From Bacillota bacterium (GTDB taxonomy: Bacteria; Bacillota; Sulfobacillia; Sulfobacillales; Sulfobacillaceae), in NCBI GenBank assembly GCA_021820965.1, contig JAKACZ010000002.1, positions 62,001 through 126,000 on the forward strand: a stretch of DNA of 64,000 nt, in the 5' to 3' direction. Made by a program: the position numbers and the translations under genes. Positions within the stretch are counted from its first letter, which is position 1. Every line of letters begins with the position of its first letter. The notes beneath the pieces are model-generated. The model searched no databases, had not been told where the DNA came from, and saw nothing but the letters and a program-made list of their open reading frames with translations. Shown here in pieces: positions 18,776-28,107 of this stretch.

Positions 18776-19615
18776 GTGGTAGCAACGAAACTTGCTAGCG
18801 TGACAACATTGTGGAACGGCGTCAAGATGCCGTGGCTGGGCCTAGGCGTGTGGATGGCCCGTGATGGTGACGAGGTCAAGCAGGCTGTAAAAACGGCCCT
18901 TCAGCTCGGATATCGACACATCGACACTGCCGCCGCGTACGGCAATGAGGTGGGAGTGGGGGAGGCCATTCGCGAGAGCGGCGTGCCCCGCGCCGAGATT
19001 TTCGTCACGACCAAAGTGTGGAACGGGGACCAAGGTTACGAATCGACGCTGGCCGCGTTTGACGCCAGTCTGAGTCGGCTGGGGCTCGAGTACGTGGATC
19101 TCTACCTTATCCACTGGGCAGTGCCGGGAAAGTACATGGACACCTGGCGTGCTTTGGAAACCCTGTACCGAGACGGCAAGGTGCGAGCTATCGGCGTGGC
19201 CAACTTCCAGCCGGAGCATCTCGAGGAGGTGATGAGCCAGGGGAGTGTCAAGCCGATGGTCAATCAGGTGGAGCTTCATCCATATCACACCCAAGATCGC
19301 CTCTGGAACTTTTGCCGTGAACACAACGTTCAACTGGAGGCTTGGAGCCCTCTTTTTCGCGGCGGCGAACTCTTAAAGGAGTCGGTGCTGGCGGAGATTG
19401 GCCGAAAGCACGGCAAGAGCTCAGCTCAAGTCGTGCTGCGTTGGAACTTGCAGCGGGAAGTGGTCACGATTCCAAAGTCGGTCCATGGCGAGCGGATTCG
19501 GGAGAATGCCGATCTGTTCGATTTCGCCCTGACCGAAGAGGAAATGGCGTGGATTAGCGGGCTCAACCAAAGCCGCCAGGTGTTCGACTACGACCCATAT
19601 GACGTCAATTTCTAG
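18776..19615 (+). CDS. Aldo/keto reductase
   Basis: A 279-residue NADPH-dependent reductase of the 2,5-diketogluconate reductase (AKR5/YvgN) type. The catalytic tetrad is visible: Asp and Tyr in HIDTAAAYGNE, Lys in VTTKVWN and His in LYLIHWAV. The C-terminal IPKSVHGERIRENADLFDF block binds NADPH phosphate. Substrate is unknown, probably small aldehydes such as methylglyoxal. GTG start behind GAGGTGATGGA. It converges on the MurJ gene with a 4-bp overlap. Confidence 0.92.
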   Translation: MVATKLASVTTLWNGVKMPWLGLGVWMARDGDEVKQAVKTALQLGYRHIDTAAAYGNEVGVGEAIRESGVPRAEIFVTTKVWNGDQGYESTLAAFDASLSRLGLEYVDLYLIHWAVPGKYMDTWRALETLYRDGKVRAIGVANFQPEHLEEVMSQGSVKPMVNQVELHPYHTQDRLWNFCREHNVQLEAWSPLFRGGELLKESVLAEIGRKHGKSSAQVVLRWNLQREVVTIPKSVHGERIRENADLFDFALTEEEMAWISGLNQSRQVFDYDPYDVNF

Positions 19616-21162
19616 GAAGTGCTTCGCGTAAATCGCCTGCCTAATTTCGGCGTTATTCCCATGCCGCGGAGAATGAGAACATAGGCGACGAGCGCGGCCA
19701 GTGCGGTCAAAAGCGTGCCGCCCACTAGCGCGACCCCAAAAGGCGTTGCCTGCAGCCGAAAGATAAATACGCCGCCGAATAAGATGGCGCAGAACACGGC
19801 CAGAGCGGCGGTTTGTGCTAGGGCAAACTTGAGACGGGGGGCGGGATTGCCCCCCCGGGCGTACAGCCACGATCCCAGTCCCAGCATACGAACCCAGGAA
19901 GCCAGCGAAGTGGCCAAGGCCAGCCCAGCGGCATGCATGGGATGGATCAAGACAAAGTCGCCGACCACGTTGGCGACAATGGCCACGACGCTCATCATGG
20001 CCGGAACTTGGGTTAGCCGCTGAGCGAAAAGACCGCGGCTAAAGAGGGTGCCCAGCGCTCCCGAGGGCAGCCCGATGGCCCAGTACATCAAAAGCGGCGC
20101 CGTAACCGCTGTTGACTGGCCGTTGAAGGCACCGTGCTGATAGAGGGTGCGAACAATCGGTGCCCGAAGAATCACAAATCCTAAACAGAGCGGCATAATC
20201 ACCATGGTCACCAGCTCGAATCCGCCCTCAAGGCCCTTGCGAAAGCCCGCATCGTCATCGGCGTTGAATGCCTTAGAAAGCTGGGTGTAAAGCGGCGAGA
20301 TGATCGGTGTGATCAGAAGGTTGATGGGCAGGGTTGCCAGCACGTTGGCGAAATTCAGCGCCGCGATGCGGCCCACCGTCAGGGTCGAGGCGAAGATTCG
20401 GTCGACCACCGTGCCCCCCACGGTGGCACCATGCGAGACCAAGAAGGGCACTGCCAAACGGGCACTTTGCCGAGTCCAGGGATGGGAGGCGGTGAAGCGC
20501 GGTCGAAGCCTGATGTTGTGGCTGGCTAAAGTGGGGACGAGGTAGGCGACCTGAGCCACTTGAGCGGCCACAAAGCCGATGGCGACACCCGTGATGCCAA
20601 CCCAGAGTCCCAACGCCACGATGCCGACCAGCCGGAAGACGTTGATGATGATGGGCGTCACGGTAGCCGGCACAAATATGCGCTTTGATTGTAAAATGCC
20701 GTTGATCAGTGCCCCGAGTCCGGTAAACGGAAGTGTGGGCAGCATGATGCGGAGCATGATGACCGACAGGTGATAACGAAGGCCGGTAAAGCCCGGCGCA
20801 ATCCAGTGAATCAGCTGGGATGACACGATCTCGCCGACGACGACTAAAATGATAGATCCGGAGACAATCCAGGTAAAGACCTCGTCCATATAGACCTGGA
20901 CACGCTCACCGTTGTTTTCCACCTCGATGTGACCGGAGAGCACTGGTACCACCACATTGGTGATGGTGTTGGAGACAAGGCCGTACATGAGGTTGGGGAT
21001 AATGCTGGCCATGAGCCAACTGTCCGTGGTGGCCTGCGTTCCGAAGATGGCCGCCATGGAAAATTCCCGTAGAATCCCGAATACCTTGGAAATGAGACTC
21101 CCGACCATGAGCACGACCGTGGAAAAGGCACGGGATGCCGGGCTGTTCAATCGCTTGAGCAA
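19612..21162 (-). CDS. murJ: MurJ-type lipid II flippase homologue (copy 1)
   Basis: A 516-residue polytopic membrane protein of the MurJ/MviN family, which flips lipid II across the membrane. It has the N-terminal LISKVFGILREFSMAAIFG and TTDSWLMASIIPNL signatures and the late LYQHGAFNGQSTAV motif of helices 8-9; about 14 helices are predicted. The start is TTG at 21162 without a strong ribosome site. A second MurJ-like gene lies at 35301. Two copies suggest that one has a different cargo or backup role; the sequences do not show which. Confidence 0.88.
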   Translation of the reverse strand: MLKRLNSPASRAFSTVVLMVGSLISKVFGILREFSMAAIFGTQATTDSWLMASIIPNLMYGLVSNTITNVVVPVLSGHIEVENNGERVQVYMDEVFTWIVSGSIILVVVGEIVSSQLIHWIAPGFTGLRYHLSVIMLRIMLPTLPFTGLGALINGILQSKRIFVPATVTPIIINVFRLVGIVALGLWVGITGVAIGFVAAQVAQVAYLVPTLASHNIRLRPRFTASHPWTRQSARLAVPFLVSHGATVGGTVVDRIFASTLTVGRIAALNFANVLATLPINLLITPIISPLYTQLSKAFNADDDAGFRKGLEGGFELVTMVIMPLCLGFVILRAPIVRTLYQHGAFNGQSTAVTAPLLMYWAIGLPSGALGTLFSRGLFAQRLTQVPAMMSVVAIVANVVGDFVLIHPMHAAGLALATSLASWVRMLGLGSWLYARGGNPAPRLKFALAQTAALAVFCAILFGGVFIFRLQATPFGVALVGGTLLTALAALVAYVLILRGMGITPKLGRRFTRSTS

Positions 21163-21273
21163 TCGTCGAAGAGAACTATGCGCGTTCGCGGCGAGCCTTC
21201 CTCCATGGGACCAGTATCCATCTTAGTGTAGCGATCTTTGGTGCCCTGCGGCAACTGAGGCCAGGGCGCCGCC

Positions 21274-21537
21274 TTAGGGTTTGGATAAGGTTGCGTCGTG
21301 ATGTCCGCAGTATCGAAGGATAATTGTATCAGGTTTTTCGTAGTGGAATGTGATCCGAATGTCCATATTGGCGCTGGCCTCGAAAACGTGGGAACAGCCC
21401 TCCATCTTTCTTGTCCGCAAGGACGGATGGTGAGGGTTGTTCAACAACAGTCGCAAGGCTTTGGCTACTGCCTTTTGAGATTTCGGATCCAACGCGGCCA
21501 AACTCTGATCAAAACGGGTGGTGGGTTTAAGGATCAT
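21274..21537 (-). CDS. RelE/ParE-superfamily toxin (YafQ-like)
   Basis: An 87-residue basic protein with the RelE-superfamily layout: an N-terminal helix (FDQSLAALDPKSQKAVAKAL), a MEGCSHVFEASANMDIRITFHYE beta-sheet core, and a short C-terminal strand (TIILRYCGHHDATL). Such toxins cleave mRNA at the ribosome or poison gyrase. It lies 6 bp downstream of an AbrB-type antitoxin gene and is probably translated from the same mRNA. Confidence 0.8.
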   Translation of the reverse strand: MILKPTTRFDQSLAALDPKSQKAVAKALRLLLNNPHHPSLRTRKMEGCSHVFEASANMDIRITFHYEKPDTIILRYCGHHDATLSKP

Positions 21538-21543
21538 CGGGTC

Positions 21544-21834
21544 TTAGTCGTGGTCCACGTGAAGCCGATCAAGATAGGTCTTCAAATCATCCTCGCTCGC
21601 AATGGTACTGACACGGCCGCTTCGTACATCGTCCTCGGCCTCTTTCTCCGCGTGTTGCCAACGTTCAGTCCAGAACCATGCCTGGGAGCGCGGAATCGAT
21701 AGCATCGGCTCCATCACGATTCGCCCGTCAACAACCTTCACTTCAAACTCCACGCCTTCTTCCAGTTCAAGCGAATCGACAATTGACTTGGGCAGCACGA
21801 TTTGCGATCGCTTGCCCAATTTTGCTTTTATCAT
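21544..21834 (-). CDS. AbrB/MazE-family antitoxin
   Basis: A 96-residue protein. Residues about 1-45 form the swapped-hairpin AbrB DNA-binding fold (KLGKRSQIVLPKSIVDSL, EEGVEFEVKVVDGRIVM); the acidic C-terminal half is the likely toxin-binding tail. GGAGGT precedes the ATG. Antitoxin-first order and 6-bp spacing fit a type II toxin-antitoxin operon that represses itself through the AbrB domain. AbrB-type antitoxins are also paired with VapC or MazF; here the partner is RelE-like. Confidence 0.8.
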   Translation of the reverse strand: MIKAKLGKRSQIVLPKSIVDSLELEEGVEFEVKVVDGRIVMEPMLSIPRSQAWFWTERWQHAEKEAEDDVRSGRVSTIASEDDLKTYLDRLHVDHD

Positions 21835-21991
21835 ATAGTTACCTCCGTTCAGTTCTTCTGCACTGACTCGACAAGTATGCTGACTCTTAATCTGATCTAT
21901 TCAGACAAGGGTTGTATTCTGATTTTCCGATTTCATGATAACACAGAGCTTCATTCAACCATGCGATCGGCACTTAGGCGGCGTGGAATTT

Positions 21992-22990
21992 TCATGAATT
22001 GAGTTGCGGCGGGATCACGTAGTTCCACTCTCCGTGAAAGGGGTTTCGGATAAGATTGAGCGCGTTTAAGGTCTCGTCAGCCACCTTGCGGCCTTTCTCG
22101 TAGGTACGTTCATCCAGTGCGGCTTGGACGACCGCTCCGCCTCGGCGGGTGCGCCGCGTATGGCCAATGCATTGGACCACCGTTTCAAACGTCTTCGTCG
22201 GCCGCCCGCGCCAGTTGATACTTATGGCACTGAATAGCTCGTGCTCGATGGCATATGTGGAGCGGTGGGTTATGGTAAGTTAGTGGCTACAGTTCAATCG
22301 CCAGACGCAAAGTAGTTTCAAACGCTCTACATAATTGCTGGTGTCGGTTCGGAATTAATTTGCCTATTCGGCCACTTATCGTCGGTTTGACACCCGTGAA
22401 CTGAATACATGTTTAGGTTGTGCACTAAAATAGACCGTAATGGCTCTGGAGACTCTTGCCACCAGAGCGAATTCCTCTAAATGTTATGTTAAGTTCTATG
22501 GGCTGCAATTACGGTATATCAACACTTCCCGGCTCCCACTCACCATAACCGACAGCTACACATAATCTAATGTAGAGATCTAGAATAGATGGCATTCCAC
22601 TTGCTCGTGCCGGGGGAAAGTGACTGACGTGAATCTCCAGTCCGGTGTCGTTGGCGAAGGCTTGGAGTTCGGCTTTGAAGAGCTTTAACCAATGGTCGTT
22701 GCGCCCACCGCCGTCGGCAGTGAGATAGAGGGCGGTGGCCTCGGGATACTGCTGTGGGCCCGTCAGGTCTCACCATCGCCGGGCGCTCATGAGTGCGAAT
22801 TCCGCAGTGTCGTGGCTCATCCCCACATTCGCAAGTCCCCCCCATCGGTCGTGACATCATAGACGCCATAGACATTGACTTCGGGCGGGGTCTCCTGGGG
22901 ATGCCATTCGCGTTCCGGAAGTTACTACCGCGCCGCCTAGGACCTACGCTAGAGGGATCATGCTTGGACAAGAAGGGTCACTAAACGGGA
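21992..22990 (-). pseudogene. ISAzo13-like transposase, frameshifted and interrupted
   Basis: On the minus strand, fragments of an ISAzo13-family DDE transposase can be joined in order: SNFRNANG, GVYDVTTDGG...NVGMSHDTAEFALMSARRW, TADGGGRNDHWLKLFKAEL (catalytic D), HFPPGTSKWNAI, then after a 333-bp interruption AIEHELFSAISINWRGRPTK and NALNLIRNPFHGEWNYVIPP. At least two frameshifts and an in-frame stop separate them. The N-terminal half is missing. It is clearly dead. The interruption is the separate element listed at 22255-22587. Confidence 0.75.
22255..22587. mobile_element. MITE-like insertion within the ISAzo13-like remnant
   Basis: A 333-bp, visibly AT-richer block without coding capacity splits the transposase remnant between codons for A-I and E-H. 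It is flanked by an 8-bp direct repeat GATGGCAT (22247-22254 and 22588-22595), which reconstitutes the uninterrupted transposase codons when one copy is removed. Imperfect 29-bp terminal inverted repeats (23 of 29 identical) lie at 22255-22283 and 22535-22563, sharing the core GGTTATGGT. The right repeat is 24 bp inside the boundary. Confidence 0.7.
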
Positions 22991-23511
22991 AACGGAGGCA
23001 CAGTTCAGCGTTCATCCGTTCGGAAAGAAAGACCGATGCACCAACTACGGAATGGGGCTATATTGACCAAGCGTCGGATTGGGGTTCCCCCTGTCTAAAC
23101 CGACATCGTATACTTCTCCCGTGCTCGTGTTTTTCGCTTTGGCGTCGCCCGCGTATTGCCACAATGCGGTCGCTTGTCCGATGGGCACGCTGGTGCTGGT
23201 GTAGTGTAGTGCGTGTCCCAACTGCTTGGCAACGGTGGAGGCGTGCCGGTGGGGTCGATGTAACTCGACACGGCCACAAATTGTGGCGCAAAAGCCATAT
23301 TGACTCTTACACTTGTTAACGGAGTTCTACGTGTTGTAATAGTTTTGGGCGCTATAAAATCACCCCAGCCAAATAGTGTGTTGTTATTATTCGGATCTCC
23401 GATGCCGTTGATCATGGCCGCTATATATATTCACCTGCCGTGGGGCGGATGTTAATAGAAGATGAACCAACGGCGTCCCCTGCCCGAGCTTACGTACTGC
23501 CGCGCCGCTAA
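22991..23511. other. Gene-poor stretch with one uncertain short frame
   Basis: Between the transposase remnant and the permease. A 106-residue minus-strand frame (23095-23415) contains LFGWGDFIAPKTITTRRTPLTSV-like sequence that looks partly protein-like, but it has no properly spaced ribosome site and its end degenerates. I regard it as a relic or chance frame. Base composition is more AT-rich than the flanks. Confidence 0.3.
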
Positions 23512-24942
23512 TTAGGTACGTGTGCGCTGCAGGCGGCCTTGGTTTTGACGGAGGTCTCCGCCACCGGCTGGGGCACGGGTGCGGAATTTAGCGGTTATCC
23601 AGTAGATAAATCCTGCCACCGCGATGCCGACCATCCAGGAAATGTCGCCGTTATGGAGGAACCGGGAAACCGGACCTTCGAAATAAGCGTTATGCATAAA
23701 AGGGATCTCCCAGGCAAAGCCGATGATATAAGCGGCGATAGCGTTGACATTGACTTGGCCGTAGCGGCCGTTGGGGCGGAAGATGTCTTGGATATCATAT
23801 GTTCCGTGTCGCACCAGGTAGTAGTCGGTAAGGTTGATGGCGGTCCAGGGCACGAGAAAGTCAATCAAAAGGGTGAGAAAGGTCTCGAAGCTGGCCAAAA
23901 GCGCGCTCTTGTCGAAGAAGGAGACATAGGTGGCGACGATCGTGATGGGGATGATGAACTTGACGCGAAGCGAGAGCGTCGGCTTCCAGCGGCGATAGAA
24001 GGTGCTGACGATGGTGAGAGTGGACATGAACGCCCCATAGATGTTCAGCGCGTTGATGCTGATGATACCAAGCCAAGCTGCCAGCAGGACCGCGATGGCC
24101 ATGATGGGCGAAACGTGTAGCCCGAGGTGAAAAAAGCCGCGCACTGGGTCGGTATGCGGCGATTCGGTCTGCACCAAGGCCCCTAGCAACATCATCCAGA
24201 TGTTTGAAAGGACCACCCCGATGTAGGAGTACCAGAAGGTGGTGCCGATAGTGGTCTTGGCGGGAAGATAGCGGGAGTAGTCGGCCACATAGGGGGCATA
24301 GCCGAGCGTGTTGATCACCGCCAAAGAGATCGCCAGCAAAAATGGGCCTGTCATGAACTGGCCGTGGACAGCAGCGTGGTGGAGTCCTCGGCCCAACCCC
24401 GGGCCCCAGATTAATAGACCAGTCACCACTGCAAAGACAGCGGTGAAAAAGTAGGCCATGGCGCGATTGAAGCGGTGAATAAAGGTGTAGCCGCCCAACA
24501 CCAGAATCAAATCAGCGGCGGCGCAGATGAAGATGCCGACATGGACCGGAACGTGGAACAGGAGCGACAGGGCATCCGCGCCGATGACGGCGCCAGCCGC
24601 GTAAAAGCCGAAATACATGGCCACCACCATAACGAGCGGAATCACGGCGCCGTAGTAGCCAAACTGCGCCCGGCTTTGGATCATCTGGGGGATGCCCAAA
24701 TGAGGCCCTTGGGCGGAGTGGTAAGCCATGAAGACGGAGCCTAGCAGCGACCCGGCCACGATGCCCACGGCCGCCCAGAAAAAGGCGAAGTGCGGGTAAA
24801 TCGTGAGAATGCCGGTGGTGACCACCGCCATTTGGGCGTTGGCCCCAAACCACAGGAAAAATAAATCGGCTGCCTTGCCGTGTCGAGCGGACAAGGGGAT
24901 GAAGTCGATGCTGTGCGTCTCAAGTCTGATTCGCCTCGTCAT
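23512..24942 (-). CDS. NCS1-family nucleobase permease
   Basis: A 476-residue membrane transporter of the purine-cytosine permease (codB/NCS1) group, with about 12 helices. Typical segments are LFFLWFGANAQMAVVTTG (helix 1), MIQSRAQFGYYGAVIP, GYAPYVADYSRYLP (helix 6 region) and the DFLVPWTAINLTDYYLVRHG loop. It probably imports cytosine, purine or hydantoin-like compounds with a cation. The ATG at 24942 has GGGAGG 12 bases upstream; the longer frame to 25062 is not conserved. The gene is single and divergent from an amino-acid permease fragment. Confidence 0.85.
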   Translation of the reverse strand: MTRRIRLETHSIDFIPLSARHGKAADLFFLWFGANAQMAVVTTGILTIYPHFAFFWAAVGIVAGSLLGSVFMAYHSAQGPHLGIPQMIQSRAQFGYYGAVIPLVMVVAMYFGFYAAGAVIGADALSLLFHVPVHVGIFICAAADLILVLGGYTFIHRFNRAMAYFFTAVFAVVTGLLIWGPGLGRGLHHAAVHGQFMTGPFLLAISLAVINTLGYAPYVADYSRYLPAKTTIGTTFWYSYIGVVLSNIWMMLLGALVQTESPHTDPVRGFFHLGLHVSPIMAIAVLLAAWLGIISINALNIYGAFMSTLTIVSTFYRRWKPTLSLRVKFIIPITIVATYVSFFDKSALLASFETFLTLLIDFLVPWTAINLTDYYLVRHGTYDIQDIFRPNGRYGQVNVNAIAAYIIGFAWEIPFMHNAYFEGPVSRFLHNGDISWMVGIAVAGFIYWITAKFRTRAPAGGGDLRQNQGRLQRTRT

Positions 24943-25041
24943 GTCGAGTGCTCGCCTCCCAGTGTTCTTCTTACGGTTTCCCAGCCGGTGGGAAATATCC
25001 ACCATGTGTTGACAACTAGCGCTGCTGACGCCGCCTGCCCG

Positions 25042-25473
25042 TATCGGATGCGCGGCATACAAATTTTGGGGCCGCTGGGCTTCGTGGTCGGAAGTCTCAT
25101 CTTCTACTGGAGCGGTTGGGACATCAATCGTTGGATGGCCGGCCTCTTAATTGCGGGGGCGATCATCTATGTGGTCTATGGGCTCCGCCGGATGGACCAC
25201 CCGGTGCAAGACATCAAGTCGGGCCTTTGGCTTGCGGCCTATTTTGCCTTCATGCTGGCCGTCGCCTACCTGGGCTCTTCGCGCTTTGGTGGTATCAATG
25301 CTATCCCTGCACCTTGGGACCAAATCGCCGTTGCTGTGGCCTCCCTCGCCTTCTATTACTGGGGTGTTGCCTCCCGAAGGACGCTGTCTTTGGAGGAGAT
25401 TCGAATGTTGAGATCAGAACCCGGGCACCCAGGGGCAGCGGATCCGGGTGAAAAGCTACGAGAATTGTCGTAG
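25042..25473 (+). pseudogene. APC-type amino-acid permease, C-terminal fragment
   Basis: An open frame encoding GIQILGPLGFVVGSLIFYWS and GLWLAAYFAFMLAVAYLGSS, then a last helix AVAVASLAFYYWG and a hydrophilic tail. This is the last quarter (about 140 residues) of a roughly 500-residue APC-superfamily permease. The first 350 or so residues are absent; sequence upstream of 25040 is the divergent permease leader. There is no ribosome site at the ATG 25048. It is interpreted as a truncated relic. Confidence 0.65.
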
Positions 25474-26363
25474 TGAGGGTGAACGGCCTTCCCCGCCGGG
25501 CAGGCCAGCGCCTTCCATATAATTTCCAGTGCATTGCTGGCGCAGCCGTGTTTCCCACAGAAGACCAGTGGCTCAGGTGGCCCGCCAGCTCAGGAGGTCT
25601 ATGTTTCACGTGCTTCGGACGAAACACGTATGGCCAATAGGTGCTTGCCGATGATTGTGGAAGAGACGCACCGCGTGTATCAGCCGCTGGGCCTCTGGTC
25701 ACGTCTTACGCGCGGATACTAACATCTTCGTCCGAGGCGCCAGGATGGCGTTAGTGTGGGGCGGCGCGCGGAGTACGGGGCCACGAGGATTTGTAACTGA
25801 TGGGGGCGGTCTGTCTCTCCACGACGCCGTATAGCGGGAATCATCAATTCACCTCAAGCGTCTGAGGCACATGACCTCGGTCGCGAGCGCTGAGGTAAAG
25901 GCGTCGACAGGTGTGGGCGGCCATCAGGAAAGGGGCAAACACGCGGAAGCGAGCGACAGATACCGAATCCCTCATCGGAGACTTCGAAAGGGTCGTCAAC
26001 GCCCCGGGGGAGACCCAGCGTAGTGCAGCCAGTAACCGTGCTAACCGGTGTGAATCCGGTCGCGCGGACTGCCCGTCCGAGCGCGTAGTCAATCGTGTCA
26101 AGTCTCACACGATTTGGCGCAAAAATCGGCCATTTGTCTCAAATTAGTTGTCGCGTTTCTCGTGTGGGTTCCAAGTACTGCGCAAGATTACCGAGAGACC
26201 GACGCTCTTTTTGCCACGGGCTCTAGAGCGTCTTCAGACTGGGACTCTTGGGGCGGGAACCGCGATTGAAGGCATCCATCTTGGGCGACATGAACTGGGA
26301 AAGAGGCGCCAAGAAAATCACCAGCTCGGGAGAGCCGTCCGCTTCCAAACCTTTGTGTCACGG
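25474..26363. other. Long non-coding stretch containing a structured-RNA-like block
   Basis: About 890 bp without a supportable gene. At 25965-26100 the plus strand forms consecutive hairpins: ACCGG-TGTGAAT-CCGGT, then GCGCGGAC-TGCCC-GTCC-GA-GCGC. The GGTGTGAATCC core resembles that of the cobalamin riboswitch and also conserved pieces of group II intron domain I, but the full consensus of neither is present and no suitable gene follows. It may be a relic of either. The remainder holds short chance frames. Confidence 0.35.
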
Positions 26364-27521
26364 CTAGTGGCTGCGTTTAATGGCGCGGACGAACTCTTGG
26401 ACGATATCGTCCGGGCTTTCCATACCAACTGAGACACGCACCAGATCGGAGGTAATTTCCCGTTGGGCACGCTCTTCTTGCAGGAGGGCGGCATGGCAGT
26501 GCAGCTCTGGCAGTGAGACGATGGTTTCGGTGCCGCCAAAACCGGCGCCAACCATGGTAAAGCGGAAGTTCTTGGCCATAGTTTGAACCCACGCGGGATC
26601 TTGCAGCCGAAACGTGACCATGGCGCCAAATCCTCCGATGCTTAGGACGGCGATGTCATGTCCAGGATGGTCGGGAAAGCCGGGATAATAAACTTGAACG
26701 ACCTCAGGCAAGCGCGTCAGGGCCGAGGCTAAGGTCTGGGCGCTAGCCTGAGCCCTTTCCATGCGTAGTGGAAGCGTACGAATGCCCCGCAGCACCTGGT
26801 ATGAGTCGTCGGGGGACAATGCCATGCCGCACGCATTTTGGATAAAGTACAGGCGTTTGGCTAGCTCAGCATCCCTGGCCACCGCCACCCCGGCGGTTAC
26901 GTCGGAATGACCTGAAAGCATCTTAGTGGCCGAATGAATCACTAAGTCCGCACCCAGTGTCAAGGGCTGTTGTAGGTACGGGGTAAGAAAGGTATTGTCT
27001 ACCAGAGTCAGCAAACCACGACTTTTAGCCCAACTGGCCACTTGGGCGATGTCGGTCACCCGTAAAAAGGGGTTGGAAAAATTCTCGACCAGAACCGCCT
27101 TGGTGTTGGGCCTCAGCGCGTCATTGACAGCAGAGAGATTATCGGTGTCCACATAGTTCACCTCAATGCCAAACCGCTGGAACACCCCACGCAGTACCCG
27201 CTGAGTGCCGCCCTGGCAGTCCCGCGTGACAATAAGGTGGTCTCCTGCCGAAAACAGCATGAAGGCGGCGGTGAGGGCCGCCATCCCCGAAGAGAAGGCA
27301 AAGCCGCGTACGCCCTGTTCCAGACCGGCCAGCGCCTCTTCCAAAGCCGCCCGGGTTGGATTGCCGGAACGCGCGTAGTCATAAGGCGGGGGATTCCAAG
27401 GATCGGCCTGATGATAGGTGGTGGCGCGGAAAATAGGGGGCGTCAGCGCATAATATGGTGCGTTCAGCCCTTCCTGGGTATGTACAAAGCCCGTATCTTT
27501 TTTCTGCTTCTCGTTGGTCAT
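26364..27521 (-). CDS. PLP-dependent trans-sulfuration enzyme (cystathionine synthase/lyase or homocysteine synthase type)
   Basis: A 385-residue Cys/Met-metabolism PLP enzyme. Visible motifs: YARSGNPTRAALE (substrate loop), SSGMAALTA, VDNTFLTPYLQQPL, the PLP-lysine motif HSATKMLSGHSD, and GGTETIVSLPE. Members exchange or eliminate gamma/beta substituents of homoserine esters, cystathionine or cysteine; motifs do not separate these reactions. I start at the ATG 27521 (AGGACAGGAAAG upstream); the longer frame adds a non-conserved leader. A paralogue lies 0.6 kb upstream on the same strand. Confidence 0.85.
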   Translation of the reverse strand: MTNEKQKKDTGFVHTQEGLNAPYYALTPPIFRATTYHQADPWNPPPYDYARSGNPTRAALEEALAGLEQGVRGFAFSSGMAALTAAFMLFSAGDHLIVTRDCQGGTQRVLRGVFQRFGIEVNYVDTDNLSAVNDALRPNTKAVLVENFSNPFLRVTDIAQVASWAKSRGLLTLVDNTFLTPYLQQPLTLGADLVIHSATKMLSGHSDVTAGVAVARDAELAKRLYFIQNACGMALSPDDSYQVLRGIRTLPLRMERAQASAQTLASALTRLPEVVQVYYPGFPDHPGHDIAVLSIGGFGAMVTFRLQDPAWVQTMAKNFRFTMVGAGFGGTETIVSLPELHCHAALLQEERAQREITSDLVRVSVGMESPDDIVQEFVRAIKRSH

Positions 27522-28107
27522 CTTTCCTGTCCTTTCCGCTATAACATGCGTAGACTGGTCTGCGCAAGTCTCCATCAAAGCCTGGCGATCTGGCCATTTC
27601 TAAACACCTCAAAGATTATTCGCGGCTCGTCCCGGGCTGCATCCCGTGACGGTTGCCCGCCATTCACCTCTCCGCCAGGGTGGGGAGTACAACGACCGGG
27701 AATGCCTCCGGGGACGAACAGTCATCGCTCCCTCGGGAGTCAACCGCCGTAAGCAGGTAAGCGGGCTTTGCCATTCAGGCGACAATGATCTTTTTCCGTC
27801 ACTAATCAGCGCCAGCATTTTGCCTGAAACCCAAACGTTTTGCAGTCTTCGGGCGGGGGATATTTAAGCGTTTATGGAATTCAGTCTGAATCACCCGCCA
27901 ACCTCCGCCCGCCGAGTATCAAGAAAAAATCACCGATCCCTTCGCTCTCGCTGCGATGGGGCTCCTTACGCAGGGGGCTTGGCCGTCTGTCCAAGTTGTC
28001 GCGCCTTGTCTGTCGCGCACGGCTCGCGGTGCGCTCCTCCCGGGTCCCTCAGCATCCCATTCGTCCCGCTGCGGCGGCGGCAAAGGCTGATCCCAGAAGG
28101 ACGGTGT
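27522..28107. other. Intergenic block with several hairpins, candidate structured RNA
   Basis: About 590 bp between two trans-sulfuration genes. On the plus strand 27690-27790 holds CCGG...CCGG, CTCCC-TC-GGGAG, and a GTAAGC...GCGGGCTTTGCC region; on the minus strand this would be the leader of the downstream enzyme. I checked for the SAM-I core (GATGA...CCGGCAACC) and found only a partial GGGCAACC, so I do not call an S-box. It is unassigned. Confidence 0.35.

Noticed and set aside
20300-20545. Several long plus-strand frames inside the minus-strand murJ, permease and acyltransferase genes.
   Set aside because: High-GC antisense shadows with repetitive Arg/Ser/Pro content and no start signals.
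22991-23511. 106-residue frame with LFGWGDFIAPKTITTRRTPL as a real small gene.
   Set aside because: The ribosome site is 19 bases from the ATG, the C-terminal half is compositionally random, and it lies in a transposon graveyard.
27600-27680. Possible SAM-I (S-box) riboswitch upstream of the trans-sulfuration gene.
   Set aside because: Only GGGCAACC matches; the GATGA kink-turn and the AGAGGTGGAGGGA core are missing or out of order.
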